In this document: positions 1 to 7,505 of the stretch, one piece after another
Numbering within the stretch: position 1 is the first letter of the stretch
How the letters are laid out: the number at the start of each line of letters is the position of its first letter
Source: Streptomyces novaecaesareae
Lineage (GTDB): Bacteria; Actinomycetota; Actinomycetes; Streptomycetales; Streptomycetaceae
Assembly: GCF_000716875.1 (NCBI RefSeq)
Contig: NZ_JNWQ01000093.1
Span: forward strand, 1 to 25,870
Direction: 5' to 3'
DNA: 25,870 nucleotides
Made by a program: the position numbers and the translations under genes
The notes under the pieces: model-generated
The model's database searches: none
What the model saw: only the letters and a program-made list of their open reading frames with translations
Told to the model about the DNA's origin: nothing

Positions 1-233
1 GGGGTGAACCGAGGTCAGTGCCTCCCAAAGGGAACCTGGGATGCGATCCCGGCCAGCCACTCTCGTGCTGCCAAAGATCAGTTACGGGACAACCCTTAGG
101 GCGGCGGCTGGCCGCGATCGGGGAAAGCCGCCTGCACAGCACGGGTGGCTTCGCTCCGCCCGAAAATCGCAGTGCTTCCCGAGAGGCGGTGGAGGGGCGA
201 TCACGGCGCCGGATGCATGGCTGGCTGCTCGGC

Positions 234-647
234 ATGGTGATCAGTGAATCGTCGCAGGCCGACGACGAGGTGTTGGTGGTGTGTCCCGATCTGACGGATG
301 CCGAGCTCAACGAGTTGTTCGGTGCGTCGTGGCCGGATCACGGGCCGACTGCCTTCGCGCCGGTGCTGGCCCGCAGTCTGACCTGGATCGCAGCGCGCCG
401 AGGGGACCGGCTGGTCGGATTCGTCAACGTCGTCGGCGACGGCGGTGCGCACGCCTTCGTCCTGGATACGACCGTGCACCCGGACGAGCGCCGCCAGGGG
501 CTCGGGATGCGGCTGGTGAGGGCGGCGGCCGACGAGGCGAAGGCGCGCGGTGCCGAGTGGCTGCACGTCGACTACGAGCAGCACCTGGAGTCCTTCTACG
601 GTCAGTGCGGATTCCGGCCGACCGCCGCCGGGCTCAGGCGGCTTTGA
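234..647 (+). CDS. GNAT-family N-acetyltransferase
   Basis: Predicted cytoplasmic acyltransferase of the GNAT fold, which moves an acetyl group from acetyl-CoA to an unknown amine. The acetyl-CoA-binding motif A is clear at about residues 82-95 (VHPDERRQGLGMRLV, with the R-x-x-G-x-G core), and the ending FYGQCGFRP matches the usual GNAT C-terminal strand region. At 137 aa it is a minimal single-domain GNAT. The frame is open back to 18, but the N-terminal extension is low-quality basic sequence, so I start at ATG 234. ATG 213, about 15 nt behind a GGAGGGG, and GTG 237 are alternatives. It stands alone; the next gene has its own promoter-like element. The substrate cannot be told from sequence. 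Confidence 0.85.
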   Translation: MVISESSQADDEVLVVCPDLTDAELNELFGASWPDHGPTAFAPVLARSLTWIAARRGDRLVGFVNVVGDGGAHAFVLDTTVHPDERRQGLGMRLVRAAADEAKARGAEWLHVDYEQHLESFYGQCGFRPTAAGLRRL

Positions 648-685
648 GCGGGCGAATTGTGTTCGACCGCAGCCGGCGCCGTCGT

Positions 686-691
686 TAGGCT
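686..691 (+). promoter_or_regulatory. -10 element of a leaderless promoter
   Basis: TAGGCT fits the actinobacterial TANNNT -10 and ends 7 nt before the GTG at 699. That is the spacing expected when transcription starts at or next to the start codon. No Shine-Dalgarno sequence precedes this GTG, which agrees with leaderless translation. The -35 is weak. Confidence 0.45.
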
Positions 692-698
692 GCGCGCT

Positions 699-1118
699 GT
701 GACCGGGAATCTTGAGCTGCGGACGTTTCAGGTGGGCGAGATCGACGCCGAGTTGCGCGAGCTGCACATGTGGGACGACCTCGAAGGGATGATCGAGGGC
801 ACGCCGTACCTGCATCGTCGGTTCAGGATCATGCAGTTGGAGAAGCAGCTCGCGGGTGCGCAGGGAATGTACGTCCACGACTTGGACGGCATCCGGGCTG
901 ATGCCGCCGCGCGGGTGGACACCTGGCTTCCACGGATCAGGGTGCACGCTCGGCTGAGCGCGCCCTGGTGTCCCGGCGGGGTGACCGAACCCGGCCACAG
1001 TGAGCTGTCCGTGGTGTGGTTCCAGCGGGCCGGCGAGGACCCCTTCGGCCGGTTGGCCGAGATCGTGAGGCCGCTGGACTGGACCGCACTGGCTCGGTTC
1101 GAAGCAGATTCTGACTAG
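699..1118 (+). CDS. Uncharacterised 139-aa protein
   Basis: I do not recognise a family. The protein is acidic and Trp-rich with mixed helix and strand character. It has no signal peptide, membrane segment or obvious catalytic motif. Codon use is normal for the region (GC-rich wobble), so it is probably a real cytoplasmic protein. The frame opens at 657, but the leaderless-type -10 at 686-691 favours GTG 699 as the start (sequence MTGNLELRTFQVGEID). It converges on the DUF397 gene, with a strong shared hairpin at 1139-1171 between them. Confidence 0.6.
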   Translation: MTGNLELRTFQVGEIDAELRELHMWDDLEGMIEGTPYLHRRFRIMQLEKQLAGAQGMYVHDLDGIRADAAARVDTWLPRIRVHARLSAPWCPGGVTEPGHSELSVVWFQRAGEDPFGRLAEIVRPLDWTALARFEADSD

Positions 1119-1138
1119 CGGTTCATAGCGGAGGGTGT

Positions 1139-1171
1139 GCGCGGGAAGTCGGCCGGGCCGACTTCCCGCGC
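1139..1171. terminator. Bidirectional hairpin terminator
   Basis: Perfect 14-bp inverted repeat (arms 1139-1152 and 1158-1171, loop CCGGG) between two convergent genes. There is no T-tract, as is usual in high-GC actinobacteria. It can serve both strands. Confidence 0.8.
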
Positions 1172-1179
1172 AAGGCTGT

Positions 1180-1389
1180 TCAGGCGTTGGGGAGTTCGCC
1201 GGACTTGATGGCGGTGACGAACGCCGTCCAGGCATCAGCGGGGAAGGTGAGCGCCGGGCCGTTGGGGTCCTTCGAGTCCCGGACGGCCATGCCGCTGGTG
1301 ACGACGTGTCCCGTTTCTACGCACTCAGTCGCCTGAGCGCTGTAGCTGCTCTTGTACCAGCCCCGAGTCGAGATCTCCGGCATGGTCAT
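1180..1389 (-). CDS. DUF397 domain protein
   Basis: Small (69 aa) DUF397 protein. Family hallmarks are the N-terminal W-x-K-S-S-Y-S (WYKSSYSAQATECVE), the central V-A-V-R-D-S-K type strand (here MAVRDSKDPNGP) and the ending L-x-F-x-x-x-x-W-x-x-F. DUF397 proteins are encoded next to XRE/DUF5753 regulators in streptomycetes and act with them as partner or toxin-antitoxin-like modules, as in the whiJ family. It lies 28 nt downstream of the DUF5753 gene in the same direction, so the two are probably co-transcribed. The start ATG 1389 has a GAGGGTGAG ribosome site; ATG 1383 is an in-frame alternative. The terminator at 1139-1171 ends the unit. Confidence 0.92.
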   Translation of the reverse strand: MTMPEISTRGWYKSSYSAQATECVETGHVVTSGMAVRDSKDPNGPALTFPADAWTAFVTAIKSGELPNA

Positions 1390-1417
1390 GTGCTCACCCT
1401 CTTGTCCGATCTGACAC

Positions 1418-2275
1418 TCAGGTCTCTGCTGCGATGGCGGTGATCATATCGAGCGACTGGGCCGGGTTCAGGGCTGACGACCGCAAGTAGTCGAAGACGA
1501 GCCCGTAGCCATCCAGCTCTGCCTCTTTCTCTAGGTAGTGACTGCTGGTCAGTGTTTCCAGGGCCACCGCGCCTGAAGCAGACGAGTCTGTAAACCCGAG
1601 CATTACGAACCCGCCGCAGGCCCCGGCGGTGGCGCCGACATCCAGTGGTACGACCTGCGTTGTGACGTTGGGGAGTTGTGATGCCTCGGCGAGATAGTGC
1701 AACTGCTCTCGGTGCACATCGGCCCCGCCCACGGGGCATCGGAGGGTTGGTTCCCAGATGATCGCCCAGAAGCGTGCCGGGTCCGGCTTGGTCAGGACCG
1801 CCTTGCGTTCCATTCGTACCTTGACGAGCTGATCGATGCGCTCCGGGCGGACGGCGGCAGGGTTCGCCTCAAGCAGCGCCCGGGCGTAGCTCTCGGTCTG
1901 CAAGAGCCCCGGGATGACCAAGGGTTGCCAGGTTCGGATGTACCGGGCGTCGCCCTCCAGATCGAGGTAGTCGCCGTAGGCAGGCGGAACCGTGTCGCCG
2001 TAGTCACGCCACCAGCCGCGCTTCTTGCTTTCCCGGGCGAGCGTTTCGAGGGCGTCCCTGTCTCGCGGCTCCGTGACGCCGTAGAGGTCCAGCAGGATGC
2101 CGAGATCCAGTCGCCGAATGCCCACTACGCCTGTCTCTATCCGACTGATCTTCGCGCGGGAGCACTTGAGCGCGCTTGAAGCGTCGTCGGTCGTCTTGCT
2201 TGCCGATTCCCGGAGCCGGCGAAGCTCCGACCTCAGGCGACGGCCGCGTACGGTCGGCCTCGATTCGTCGGTCAC
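1418..2275 (-). CDS. XRE-family regulator with DUF5753 (whiJ-like)
   Basis: A 285-aa transcription regulator. Residues about 10-70 form a helix-turn-helix of the XRE type (LRSELRRLRESASKTTDDA, then ALKCSRAKISRIETG). The remainder is DUF5753, recognised by the YLDLEGDARYIRTWQPLVIPG segment region, the LLQTESYARALL motif and the V-R-M-E-R-K-A-V-L helix. This architecture typifies the WhiJ-like regulators that streptomycetes carry in many copies and that tie into development and secondary metabolism. The start is GTG 2275, preceded by a strong GGAGGAACCACC site. It is first in a two-gene operon with DUF397 and divergent from the ATPase gene at 2517. The 16-bp palindrome at 2341-2356 is a plausible own operator (inference). 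Confidence 0.93.
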   Translation of the reverse strand: MTDESRPTVRGRRLRSELRRLRESASKTTDDASSALKCSRAKISRIETGVVGIRRLDLGILLDLYGVTEPRDRDALETLARESKKRGWWRDYGDTVPPAYGDYLDLEGDARYIRTWQPLVIPGLLQTESYARALLEANPAAVRPERIDQLVKVRMERKAVLTKPDPARFWAIIWEPTLRCPVGGADVHREQLHYLAEASQLPNVTTQVVPLDVGATAGACGGFVMLGFTDSSASGAVALETLTSSHYLEKEAELDGYGLVFDYLRSSALNPAQSLDMITAIAAET

Positions 2276-2340
2276 GGTGGTTCCTCCTTGAGCCCATCCC
2301 AGTCTGCCTTGTGACGAGGCGTCGGATCCAGGCTAGCGAA

Positions 2341-2356
2341 TCTGCACTGATGCAGA
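2341..2356. promoter_or_regulatory. Palindrome between the divergent whiJ-like genes
   Basis: TCTGCA-CTGA-TGCAGA, a perfect 6+4+6 inverted repeat in the 241-nt divergent spacer. It lies 65 nt upstream of the XRE gene start. Position and symmetry suit an operator for the adjacent XRE regulator, but no site is known for this paralogue. Confidence 0.35.
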
Positions 2357-2516
2357 AACGCTTGTTGCGGTGAGCACCGATGCGGGTGCATGCTACTCGT
2401 CGTAGTGCAATGCATCACACAGCGTGATCCTCTCGGCTCATTGCTCGGGCATTCCCTTGCCCTCCGCCGTCCTTCGGATCGCGAACTTTCCCATCACCCC
2501 CGGAGGAGGCCCCGCC

Positions 2517-2951
2517 ATGCCCGGAATGTTGGAGAAGCAGCCCACCCCCACCAACCCGTACTCGTGGTGGCTGCCCAGGCACCACAAGTCCGCCGGCTTC
2601 GCCCGGCGGTTGCTCCGCACCTTCCTCACCAGTCAGCCCGATGGTGAACGGTTCCTCGACACCGGCGAGTTGGTGCTCGGCGAGCTCGTCACCAATGCGG
2701 TCCTGCACGCCAAGACCGCGAAGGGGAGGCTCATCTTCATCCGGTTCGAGGTCCGCCCGGACGCCCTGCACATCGAGGTGCACGACGCGGACTCCAAGCA
2801 GCCGTCCGTGCCGCGCCCCGCCTCCGAGGACGACGAGACGGGGCGCGGCCTCTGGCTCGTCTCCCAGCTCGCCGCCGGTTGGGGCTGCTGTCCGCGGGTG
2901 GGTGGCATCGGCAAGGTGATGTGGGCGTTGATCGACGGGGGCGCGCAGTGA
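2517..2951 (+). CDS. RsbW-like ATP-binding protein (HATPase_c)
   Basis: A 144-aa protein with a single GHKL ATPase domain of the anti-sigma-factor/serine-kinase type. The N-box is GELVTNAVLHA (Glu56, Asn60), the G1 box is the EVHDADS segment, and the G2 box is TGRGLWLV. There is no dimerisation/phosphotransfer domain, so it is a stand-alone Bergerat-fold protein. Such proteins regularly flank whiJ/DUF397 modules in Streptomyces; their targets are mostly unknown. The start is ATG 2517 behind GGAGGAGG (2502-2509). The open frame back to 2424 lacks a better start. Its stop overlaps the next gene by GTGA, so translation is probably coupled. Confidence 0.88.
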   Translation: MPGMLEKQPTPTNPYSWWLPRHHKSAGFARRLLRTFLTSQPDGERFLDTGELVLGELVTNAVLHAKTAKGRLIFIRFEVRPDALHIEVHDADSKQPSVPRPASEDDETGRGLWLVSQLAAGWGCCPRVGGIGKVMWALIDGGAQ

Positions 2952-3229
2952 GCGTCGAACTCCCCTTCCCCGTCACGGTCGAGATCAAGGGCATCACCGC
3001 GATCGCCACCTTCTCGAAGCTCTCCGACGCCCTCGCCGCGATCCGCGCCAGCCTCGTCCAGCTCCCGCTGGACGACGACCAGGCCGGGTACCTCGCCGAC
3101 CTCTTCAGCGATGCCTCCGCCGCTCGGATCGCCCACCGGTTGGTCGAGTTCGGCGTGGTGTGCGCGATCGCCTACATCGGCATCGAATCGATCTACCCGA
3201 TCTATCTGCGCGCGGCGGCGCCCGAGTGA
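2948..3229 (+). CDS. Small hypothetical protein of the whiJ-like locus
   Basis: A 93-aa protein of unrecognised family. It begins at GTG 2948 inside the stop of the ATPase gene (GTGA overlap), and its own stop overlaps the next GTG in the same way. It has an N-terminal strand-rich half (PFPVTVEIKGITAIATFSKL) and a C-terminal hydrophobic helix (VVCAIAYIGIESIYPIYL) that could be a short membrane-associated segment. Tight coupling with the ATPase suggests the products act together. Function unknown. Confidence 0.65.
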   Translation: MSVELPFPVTVEIKGITAIATFSKLSDALAAIRASLVQLPLDDDQAGYLADLFSDASAARIAHRLVEFGVVCAIAYIGIESIYPIYLRAAAPE

Positions 3230-3422
3230 CCAGTCGGCGACTCACCTGGGCGCGCATCGAGATGTGGTGGTGCCTCGACGCCCAGTTCTCCCGCCCGATC
3301 CGCGCCATCAGCCCCGCCGCCAGGCCGCCCATGCCGAGATACAGCACTGGGCGGCCACCCCGGGCAACGCCGAAGCCCTTCTCCTTGCAGTGCTCCGGCA
3401 GGCACGCAACCCGCTCGGGTAA
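3226..3422 (+). pseudogene. Small gene with an apparent 1-nt frameshift
   Basis: A reading frame starts at GTG 3226, overlapping the previous stop by GTGA, as at the preceding junction. It reads VTSRRLTWARIEMWWCLDAQ and continues to a Pro-rich PPMPRYSTGRPP. After that the frame degenerates, while the frame offset by one base carries a protein-like ending (GNAEALLLAVLRQARNPLG, stop at 3420-3422). Restoring one C in the CACCCC run near 3355-3360 would join the halves into about 65 aa reading GRPPPGNAEALL. This may be a homopolymer sequencing error or a true frameshift. As given, the first frame runs on to 3573, antisense to the downstream gene, which is unlikely to be real. Confidence 0.45.
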
Positions 3423-3431
3423 ACGGAAGGC

Positions 3432-3460
3432 GCCGGGCGATCCCGTGTGGATCGCCCGGC
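3432..3460. terminator. Bidirectional hairpin terminator
   Basis: Perfect 12-bp inverted repeat (arms 3432-3443 and 3449-3460, loop CGTGT) between the convergent whiJ-like plus-strand genes and the copper operon. Serves both strands. Confidence 0.8.
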
Positions 3461-3479
3461 ACCTGCCGTACGGCCTGGC

Positions 3480-4364
3480 TCAGTGCTGGTGGTCGGCCGA
3501 CTCCCCAGTGGTCACGGTGAAGGCCGCCGTGTGGACGGTGTCCCCGTGCTGGAAGTCCAGGAAGAGCCGGTAGCTGCCCGTGCTCGGGGCGGTGGTGGTG
3601 AAGGCGATGTCCGGGCCAGGGGTGGCGGTGTCCGGGTGGACGTGGAGGTAGGCGAGGTCGCCGGCACGCAATGCGACCAGGTGGCCGTAGGCGCCGAGGT
3701 AGGGCTGGAGGTCGGTGACGGGCTTGCCGTCCTTGGAGACGCTCAGGGTGAGCCGGCTGCTGCGTCCGGGGGTGAGGTCGCCGGTGAGGGTGACGATGTA
3801 GCCGTCGACGGTGACGGTCCGTCCGGTCTGCGGGAGTGGTGCCGGGTGGAGGTCGCCGGCGGCGTGGAGGTCGGCGCCGAGGGTGAGGCCTTCGGCGGCG
3901 CCGGCCGGGGTGAAGTCGGCGAAGACCCGGTACTCGCCGGCGGCGGGTACGGCGGTTGGGGCGCTCCAGGTGCCGTCGGCGGCAAGTGCGGGGTGCAGGT
4001 GTTGGAAGGTGGAGAGGTCGCGGGGGGCGACGATCAGGTGCAGTTCCTTCTCGTGCTGTTGCTGGTAGGCGGTGACCGGTTTGCCGTCTGTGCCGAGGAT
4101 GCGGAACCGCAGGTCGGTGGGGGAGCCGGCGGTGACGTAGGGGCTATCGAGGCTGAGCGTGTAACCGCGTTCGGAGATCTGTAGCCCGCCGGGCAGGTGT
4201 TCGGCGGCTGAGCCGGCTCCGGAGCTCTCGGTGTGCCCCGCGTGCCCGGTGGTGGCGGGCTTGGGGGAGGGGCCGGTGCCGGTCGCGTGGCCGACGCCGA
4301 GGGCGAGGCCGAAGGCGGCGGCGAGGCCGGCGGTGAAGGCGGTGACGCGCAGCGCGGTGTTCAT
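3480..4364 (-). CDS. Secreted or membrane-anchored His-rich protein of the copper operon
   Basis: A 294-aa exported protein. Residues about 5-27 are a hydrophobic signal or anchor segment, followed by a flexible Gly/Ser/His linker (TTGHAGHTESSG). The mature part is beta-rich with two similar modules: each reads as an Ig-like domain with a 'K-x-L-H-L-I-V / Y-L-H-V-H-P' pattern (QHLHPAL near 120, YLHVHPD near 245). The chain ends in ADHQH. The His-x-His strands suggest metal binding outside the membrane. It lies 38 nt downstream of csoR on the same strand, with a GAGGAG site before ATG 4364, so CsoR control is likely. An extracytoplasmic copper-binding or copper-transfer role is inference; I cannot assign a named family. 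Confidence 0.8.
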   Translation of the reverse strand: MNTALRVTAFTAGLAAAFGLALGVGHATGTGPSPKPATTGHAGHTESSGAGSAAEHLPGGLQISERGYTLSLDSPYVTAGSPTDLRFRILGTDGKPVTAYQQQHEKELHLIVAPRDLSTFQHLHPALAADGTWSAPTAVPAAGEYRVFADFTPAGAAEGLTLGADLHAAGDLHPAPLPQTGRTVTVDGYIVTLTGDLTPGRSSRLTLSVSKDGKPVTDLQPYLGAYGHLVALRAGDLAYLHVHPDTATPGPDIAFTTTAPSTGSYRLFLDFQHGDTVHTAAFTVTTGESADHQH

Positions 4365-4402
4365 GGCGGGGTTCTCCTCGGTGGGGCGTAAGGGAAGGGG
4401 CC

Positions 4403-4684
4403 TCAGGCGCGCATGAGCCGGGCGATGGCCTGGGATGCCTCGGTGATCTTGGCGTCGGCCTCCTCGCCGCCACCGGCGATGGCGTCCTGGACGCAGTGGG
4501 CGAGGTGGCTGCCGAGCAGGTGCAGTGCGACGGCCTGGAGGGCCTTGGTGGCGGCGGAGACCTGGGTGAGGACGTCGATGCAGTAGGTGTCGGTGTCGAC
4601 CATGCGCTGGAGGCCGCGGATCTGGCCCTCGACGCGGCGCAGTCTGCGCAGGAGTTGGTCCTTCTCGGCGCGGTAGCCGGTCAT
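4403..4684 (-). CDS. csoR: CsoR-family copper-sensing repressor
   Basis: A 93-aa all-helical DUF156/CsoR protein. The Cu(I) ligand triad is present: Cys35 in TYCIDVLTQ, then His60 and Cys64 in GSHLAHC. The conserved LRRVEGQIRGLQRMV helix carries the family's DNA-contacting Arg residues. In this family Cu(I) binding releases the repressor from its operator. The start is ATG 4684 behind AGAGGAGG. A longer in-frame start at 4759 would add a low-complexity KTP-repeat leader and would lie inside operator 1, so I reject it. It heads an operon with the secreted His-rich protein and is divergent from copA. Four matching operators lie upstream, so self-regulation is expected. Confidence 0.95.
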   Translation of the reverse strand: MTGYRAEKDQLLRRLRRVEGQIRGLQRMVDTDTYCIDVLTQVSAATKALQAVALHLLGSHLAHCVQDAIAGGGEEADAKITEASQAIARLMRA

Positions 4685-4697
4685 GCGGGCCTCCTCT

Positions 4698-4724
4698 GGG
4701 GTCTTGGGGGTCTTGGGGGTCTTG
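4698..4724 (-). repeat. Three tandem 9-bp repeats in the csoR leader
   Basis: GGGGTCTTG occurs three times head to tail on the plus strand (4698, 4707, 4716), ending just upstream of the csoR ribosome site. It falls in the expected 5' untranslated region of csoR. It may be simple slippage or a leader element. Confidence 0.8.
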
Positions 4725-4747
4725 GGTCTGGCAGGGAGTGCGATGAG

Positions 4748-4775
4748 TGAATACCCCATGGGGGTATCAAGTCAA
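4748..4775 (-). promoter_or_regulatory. csoR promoter
   Basis: On the minus strand, TTGACT (plus coordinates 4770-4775) and TATTCA (4748-4753) are separated by 16 nt. Operator 1 fills the spacer and touches the -10, an arrangement suited to repression by CsoR. Confidence 0.55.
4751..4767. promoter_or_regulatory. CsoR-type operator 1
   Basis: ATACCCC-ATG-GGGGTAT, a perfect 7+3+7 inverted repeat of the form known for actinobacterial CsoR sites. It overlaps the csoR promoter. Confidence 0.85.
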
Positions 4776-4795
4776 GCGAGTCGAAGCCCCCGAGA

Positions 4796-4812
4796 ATACT
4801 GGGCAGGGGTAT
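4796..4812. promoter_or_regulatory. CsoR-type operator 2 (degenerate)
   Basis: ATACTGG-GCA-GGGGTAT: the right arm is perfect and the left arm keeps ATAC only. Same 17-bp length as its neighbours; midway between the two promoters. Confidence 0.55.
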
Positions 4813-4822
4813 CGCTCAAGCC

Positions 4823-4851
4823 TTGCCATGGATACCCCTCAGGGGTATAAA
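4823..4851 (+). promoter_or_regulatory. copA promoter
   Basis: TTGCCA (4823-4828) and TATAAA (4846-4851) with a 17-nt spacer, a near-ideal housekeeping promoter. Operator 3 covers the spacer and runs into the -10, and operator 4 lies just downstream, so a bound repressor should block polymerase. Confidence 0.75.
4832..4848. promoter_or_regulatory. CsoR-type operator 3
   Basis: ATACCCC-TCA-GGGGTAT, a perfect 7+3+7 inverted repeat inside the copA promoter. Confidence 0.85.
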
Positions 4852-4869
4852 TGAACCCGGCACCACCCG

Positions 4870-4886
4870 ATACCCCACCCGGGTAT
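4870..4886. promoter_or_regulatory. CsoR-type operator 4
   Basis: ATACCCC-ACC-CGGGTAT, one mismatch from a perfect repeat, downstream of the copA -10 in the probable leader. Confidence 0.75.
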
Positions 4887-4913
4887 CGACCCCAGACGTC
4901 ACGAGGAGCGACG

Positions 4914-7205
4914 ATGACTACGCAGGCACCCGCTTCAGCGGAGGTGGAACTCTCGATCGGCGGAATGACGTGCGCCTCGTGCGCGGCCCGCATCGAGAAG
5001 AAGCTCAACCGGATGGACGGGGTCACCGCCAGCGTCAACTACGCCACCGAGAAGGCGAAGGTCGCCTTCGAGGACGGCGTCGAGGTCGCCGATCTGATCG
5101 CCACCGTCGAGGCCACCGGCTACACCGCCGCGCTGCCCAAGCCCCCGGCCGTCGAGCAGGGCCAGGAGCAGGCCGAGCCGGCGGACGAACTGGCCCCGCT
5201 GCGTCAGCGGCTGTTCACCGCGCTGGTGCTCGCCGTGCCGGTGATCGCGATGGCGATGGTGCCCGCGCTGCAGTTCGACAACTGGCAGTGGCTGTCCCTG
5301 ACCCTGGCTGCCCCGGTCGTCACCTACGCGGCCTGGCCGTTCCACAAGGCCGCCTGGACCAACGCCCGGCACGGCGCCGCGACGATGGACACCCTGGTCT
5401 CGCTCGGCACCGGCGCCGCGTTCCTGTGGTCGCTGTGGGCGCTGTTCTTCGGCGACGCCGGGATGCCGGGCATGCGGCACGGCTTCGAGTTCACCATCGC
5501 CCGCAGTGACGGCGCGTCCAACATCTACCTGGAGGCGGCGGCCGGCGTCACCGCCTTCATCCTGGCGGGCCGCTACTTCGAGGCCCGCTCCAAGCGCACC
5601 GCCGGGGCTGCTCTCAAGGCGCTGTTGGAGCTGGGCGCCAAGGACGTGACGGTGCTGCGCAACAAGGGGGCGGGCGCGCAGCGCCCTCGGACAAGGGCGG
5701 TGGTGGGCGACGGGTGGGAGGAGGTGCGCATCCCGGTCGCCGAGCTCGCGGTGGGCGACCGCTTCGTGGTCCGGCCCGGCGAGAAGATCGCCACCGACGG
5801 CGTGGTGGTCGAGGGCGCCTCGGCCGTGGACGCCTCGATGCTGACCGGCGAGTCCGTCCCGGTCGAGGTCGGGGTCGGCGACGGAGTCACCGGGGCGACC
5901 GTCAACGCGGGCGGCCGGCTGGTGGTCGAGGCCACCCGGGTCGGCGCGGACACCCAACTCGCCCGGATGGCCAAGCTGGTCGAGGACGCGCAGAACGGCA
6001 AGGCCGCCGCGCAGCGCCTCGCGGACCGGATCTCCGCCGTCTTCGTGCCGATCGTGATCACCCTCGCGGTGGCCACCCTCGGCTACTGGCTGGGCACCGG
6101 CGAGGGCTGGACCGCCGCCTTCACGGCAGCCGTGGCCGTGCTGATCATCGCCTGCCCGTGCGCCCTGGGCCTGGCCACCCCGACCGCGCTGCTGGTCGGC
6201 ACCGGCCGCGGCGCCCAGCTGGGCGTCCTGATCAAGGGCCCGGAGGTGCTGGAGTCCACCCGCAAGGTCGACACCATCGTGCTCGACAAGACCGGCACCG
6301 TCACCACCGGCCGGATGACCCTGCTCGCCGTCCACACCGCCGACGGCACCACCGAGGCCGAGGTGCTGCGCCTGGCGGGCGCCCTGGAGCACGCCTCCGA
6401 GCACCCGATCGCCCGGGCGATCGCCGACGCCGCCGCCAGGGCCGGCGAACTGCCCGCCGTCGAGGGCTTCGAGAACGTCCCGGGCCTGGGCGTCCAGGGC
6501 GTCGTGGACGGTCACGCCGTGGTGGCGGGCCGGGAGGCGCTGCTGAACGAGTGGTCGCAGTACCTGTCGGAGGGCCTGGCCGAGGTCAAGCTCAACGCCG
6601 AGGCGGCCGGCCGTACCGTGATCGCGGTCGGCTGGGACGGCGAGGCGCGTGCTGTCCTGGAGGTGGCCGACGCGGTCAAGCCGACCAGTGCGGAGGCGAT
6701 CGCCGAGCTGCGCGCACTGGGGCTGACCCCGGTGCTGCTGACCGGTGACCACCGGCTGGTCGCCGAGGCCGTGGCGGCCGAGGTCGGCATCGAGCCGGAG
6801 CACGTGATCGCCGAGGTCATGCCGCAGGACAAGGTCGACACCGTCAGGCGGCTGCAGGCCGAGGGCAGGGTCGTGGCGATGGTCGGCGACGGCGTCAACG
6901 ACGCGGCCGCCCTCGCCCAGGCCGACCTGGGTCTGGCGATGGGCACCGGCACCGATGCCGCGATCGAGGCCGGCGACCTCACCCTGGTTCGCGGCGACCT
7001 GCTGGCCGCGGCCGACGCCATCCGGCTCTCCCGCCGCACCCTCGGGATCATCAAGAGCAACCTGTTCTGGGCCTTCGGCTACAACGTCGCCGCCCTGCCG
7101 CTGGCCGCCGCGGGCCTGCTCAACCCGATGATCGCGGGAGCGGCGATGGCCTTCTCCTCGGTCTTCGTGGTCGGCAACAGCCTCCGGCTGCGCCGCTTCC
7201 GCTGA
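4914..7205 (+). CDS. copA: Cu(I)-exporting P1B-type ATPase CopA
   Basis: A 763-aa heavy-metal P-type ATPase that pumps Cu(I) out of the cytoplasm. One N-terminal HMA domain carries GMTCASC (residues 17-23). Then come the actuator TGES (311-314), the transmembrane metal site CPC (414-416), the phosphorylated Asp458 in DKTGT, the nucleotide-domain SEHP (His497-Pro498) and the hinge GDGVNDAA (658-665). The start is ATG 4914 behind GAGGAG; the longer frame from 4851 begins at the promoter -10 and is rejected. A basic insert near residues 247-262 ([14 protein letters not shown]) sits in the actuator region and may be lineage-specific. It is alone on its strand, ended by a strong hairpin and controlled by the four-operator CsoR region. 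Confidence 0.97.
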   Translation: MTTQAPASAEVELSIGGMTCASCAARIEKKLNRMDGVTASVNYATEKAKVAFEDGVEVADLIATVEATGYTAALPKPPAVEQGQEQAEPADELAPLRQRLFTALVLAVPVIAMAMVPALQFDNWQWLSLTLAAPVVTYAAWPFHKAAWTNARHGAATMDTLVSLGTGAAFLWSLWALFFGDAGMPGMRHGFEFTIARSDGASNIYLEAAAGVTAFILAGRYFEARSKRTAGAALKALLELGAKDVTVLRNKGAGAQRPRTRAVVGDGWEEVRIPVAELAVGDRFVVRPGEKIATDGVVVEGASAVDASMLTGESVPVEVGVGDGVTGATVNAGGRLVVEATRVGADTQLARMAKLVEDAQNGKAAAQRLADRISAVFVPIVITLAVATLGYWLGTGEGWTAAFTAAVAVLIIACPCALGLATPTALLVGTGRGAQLGVLIKGPEVLESTRKVDTIVLDKTGTVTTGRMTLLAVHTADGTTEAEVLRLAGALEHASEHPIARAIADAAARAGELPAVEGFENVPGLGVQGVVDGHAVVAGREALLNEWSQYLSEGLAEVKLNAEAAGRTVIAVGWDGEARAVLEVADAVKPTSAEAIAELRALGLTPVLLTGDHRLVAEAVAAEVGIEPEHVIAEVMPQDKVDTVRRLQAEGRVVAMVGDGVNDAAALAQADLGLAMGTGTDAAIEAGDLTLVRGDLLAAADAIRLSRRTLGIIKSNLFWAFGYNVAALPLAAAGLLNPMIAGAAMAFSSVFVVGNSLRLRRFR

Positions 7206-7242
7206 GCCGGTCCACTGTCAGCCCCAGGACCCCAGGGCCCCC

Positions 7243-7275
7243 AGGTCCCGGAACCGCTAACCGGTTCCGGGGCCT
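7243..7275 (+). terminator. copA terminator
   Basis: Inverted repeat with a 10-bp perfect core (arms 7247-7256 and 7262-7271, loop CTAAC) that extends to 14 bp with one G-T pair, followed by TTGGTGTG. It begins 38 nt after the copA stop. Confidence 0.8.
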
Positions 7276-7505
7276 TGGTGTGTCCGGGCCGTCCCGGTAC
7301 GCCCGAGCCAGGTACGCCCGAACTCATTACGCACCGTAGTGAAGATCGCCGAGGCTGAACCGCCGTCCGGGAGTCCGAGTTGTCCGCGTACACCCGCTCC
7401 GACCCACCCTGACCTGCGCTTGAAGGGCGTTTTACGTGCGCTTGGGGGTTCACTCACCGAAGTTCTACCCTGTCGCGACCGGACCGAGATGTGACGCTCC
7501 GACAC
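7276..7505. other. Gene-free stretch between copA and the iron operon
   Basis: About 230 bases without a convincing coding frame. Composition is a little lower in GC than the genes. I see no repeat or RNA structure in it beyond the terminator before it and the promoter after it. Confidence 0.5.

Noticed and set aside
4685..4759. Longer csoR start giving a KTP-repeat N-terminus
   Set aside because: It would place the start codon inside operator 1 and the csoR -10. ATG 4684 has a strong ribosome site and matches usual CsoR length.
4935..6803. A 622-aa open frame on the minus strand opposite copA
   Set aside because: It mirrors a certain copA gene. Its Gly/Arg/Asp-rich, low-complexity translation is typical of antisense frames in high-GC DNA.
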